Shown piece by piece: positions 63,196-64,000 of a stretch of 64,000 bases of DNA. Made by a program: the position numbers and the translations under genes. The notes under the pieces are model-generated. The model did no database searches, was not told the origin of the DNA, and was given only the letters and a program-made list of their open reading frames with translations. Numbering within the stretch: position 1 is the first letter of the stretch; the number at the start of each line of letters is the position of its first letter. Source of the stretch: Candidatus Zhuqueibacterota bacterium (GTDB lineage Bacteria; Zhuqueibacterota; Zhuqueibacteria; Residuimicrobiales; Oceaniaggregativiventaceae); NCBI GenBank assembly GCA_014728115.1, contig WJME01000045.1, positions 1-64,000 of the forward strand, read 5' to 3'.

Positions 63196-64000
<805 letters not shown>

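Overview
The window is a gene-dense chromosomal stretch from a Gram-negative bacterium. It carries a TonB-dependent receptor, an Omp85-type barrel, an AsmA/YdbH-like intermembrane protein, many signal-peptide and lipobox proteins, a TolQ/TolR-like motor and an F-type ATP synthase. The gene mix (paired GlgC-type enzymes, a thioester alpha-2-macroglobulin, ExbD pairs next to an AgmX-type protein, very large TPR proteins, PD40-TPR-CHAT proteins) suggests a deep FCB-group lineage such as KSB1/Calditrichota. That assignment is inference; no rRNA gene is present. Nearly everything lies on the minus strand. I found no phage, insertion sequence or CRISPR array.

Layout. 1-2.5 kb: a partial family 2 glycosyltransferase, a two-domain GNAT acetyltransferase, a short secreted ORF that looks like a remnant, and two tRNA-Lys genes (CUU and UUU) with their own promoter and terminator. 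2.7-5.8 kb (plus strand): a TonB-dependent receptor and a lipoprotein. 5.8-8.5 kb: two small hypotheticals, an MgtC/DUF4010 membrane protein and an HMA metal-binding protein. 8.5-12.9 kb: three exported proteins in a row: a four-repeat protein with a DDSHS motif, a toast-rack protein, and a bactofilin-like/Omp85-barrel fusion. 13-23.5 kb: RluD-type pseudouridine synthase, a FetAB-like exporter, alpha-2-macroglobulin and two GlgC-family proteins. 23.6-36.8 kb: a 2648-residue exported PD40-TPR-CHAT-TPR-CHAT protein directly behind YdbL-like and YdbH-like genes, and a UDPGP-family nucleotidyltransferase. 36.8-42 kb: Lon, Hsp20, a KtrB::KtrA in-frame deletion remnant, a GYF-MinD ATPase and a cold-shock protein. 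42-48.4 kb: a membrane protein with a poly-Glu tail and the phoH-pgpH-ybeY-corC operon. 48.5-51.6 kb: LysM and small coiled-coil envelope proteins, then aspS. 51.7-62.5 kb: an AgmX/TolR/TolR/TolQ/TPR envelope machine. 62.8-64 kb: atpC and the 3' part of atpD.

How the parts work together. The strongest candidate for an undescribed system is the 51.7-62.5 kb cluster. Two giant exported TPR proteins, a small exported linker protein, a TolQ-like motor, two ExbD/TolR proteins (one with the membrane Asp, one with Asn) and an AgmX-type TonB-like transducer make a complete proton-driven inner-membrane motor with periplasmic partners. The transducer appears to use an ATT start codon, which restores its membrane anchor. 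The second candidate is the giant exported PD40-TPR protein with two CHAT-like domains that appear to lack catalytic residues, translated immediately after YdbH/YdbL-like intermembrane transport proteins. The 8.5-12.9 kb trio of exported beta-rich proteins is a third, less understood unit.

Two ORFs (around 2.0 kb and 40.0 kb) look like the N-terminus of one protein joined in frame to the C-terminus of another. They may be real deletion scars or assembly artefacts.
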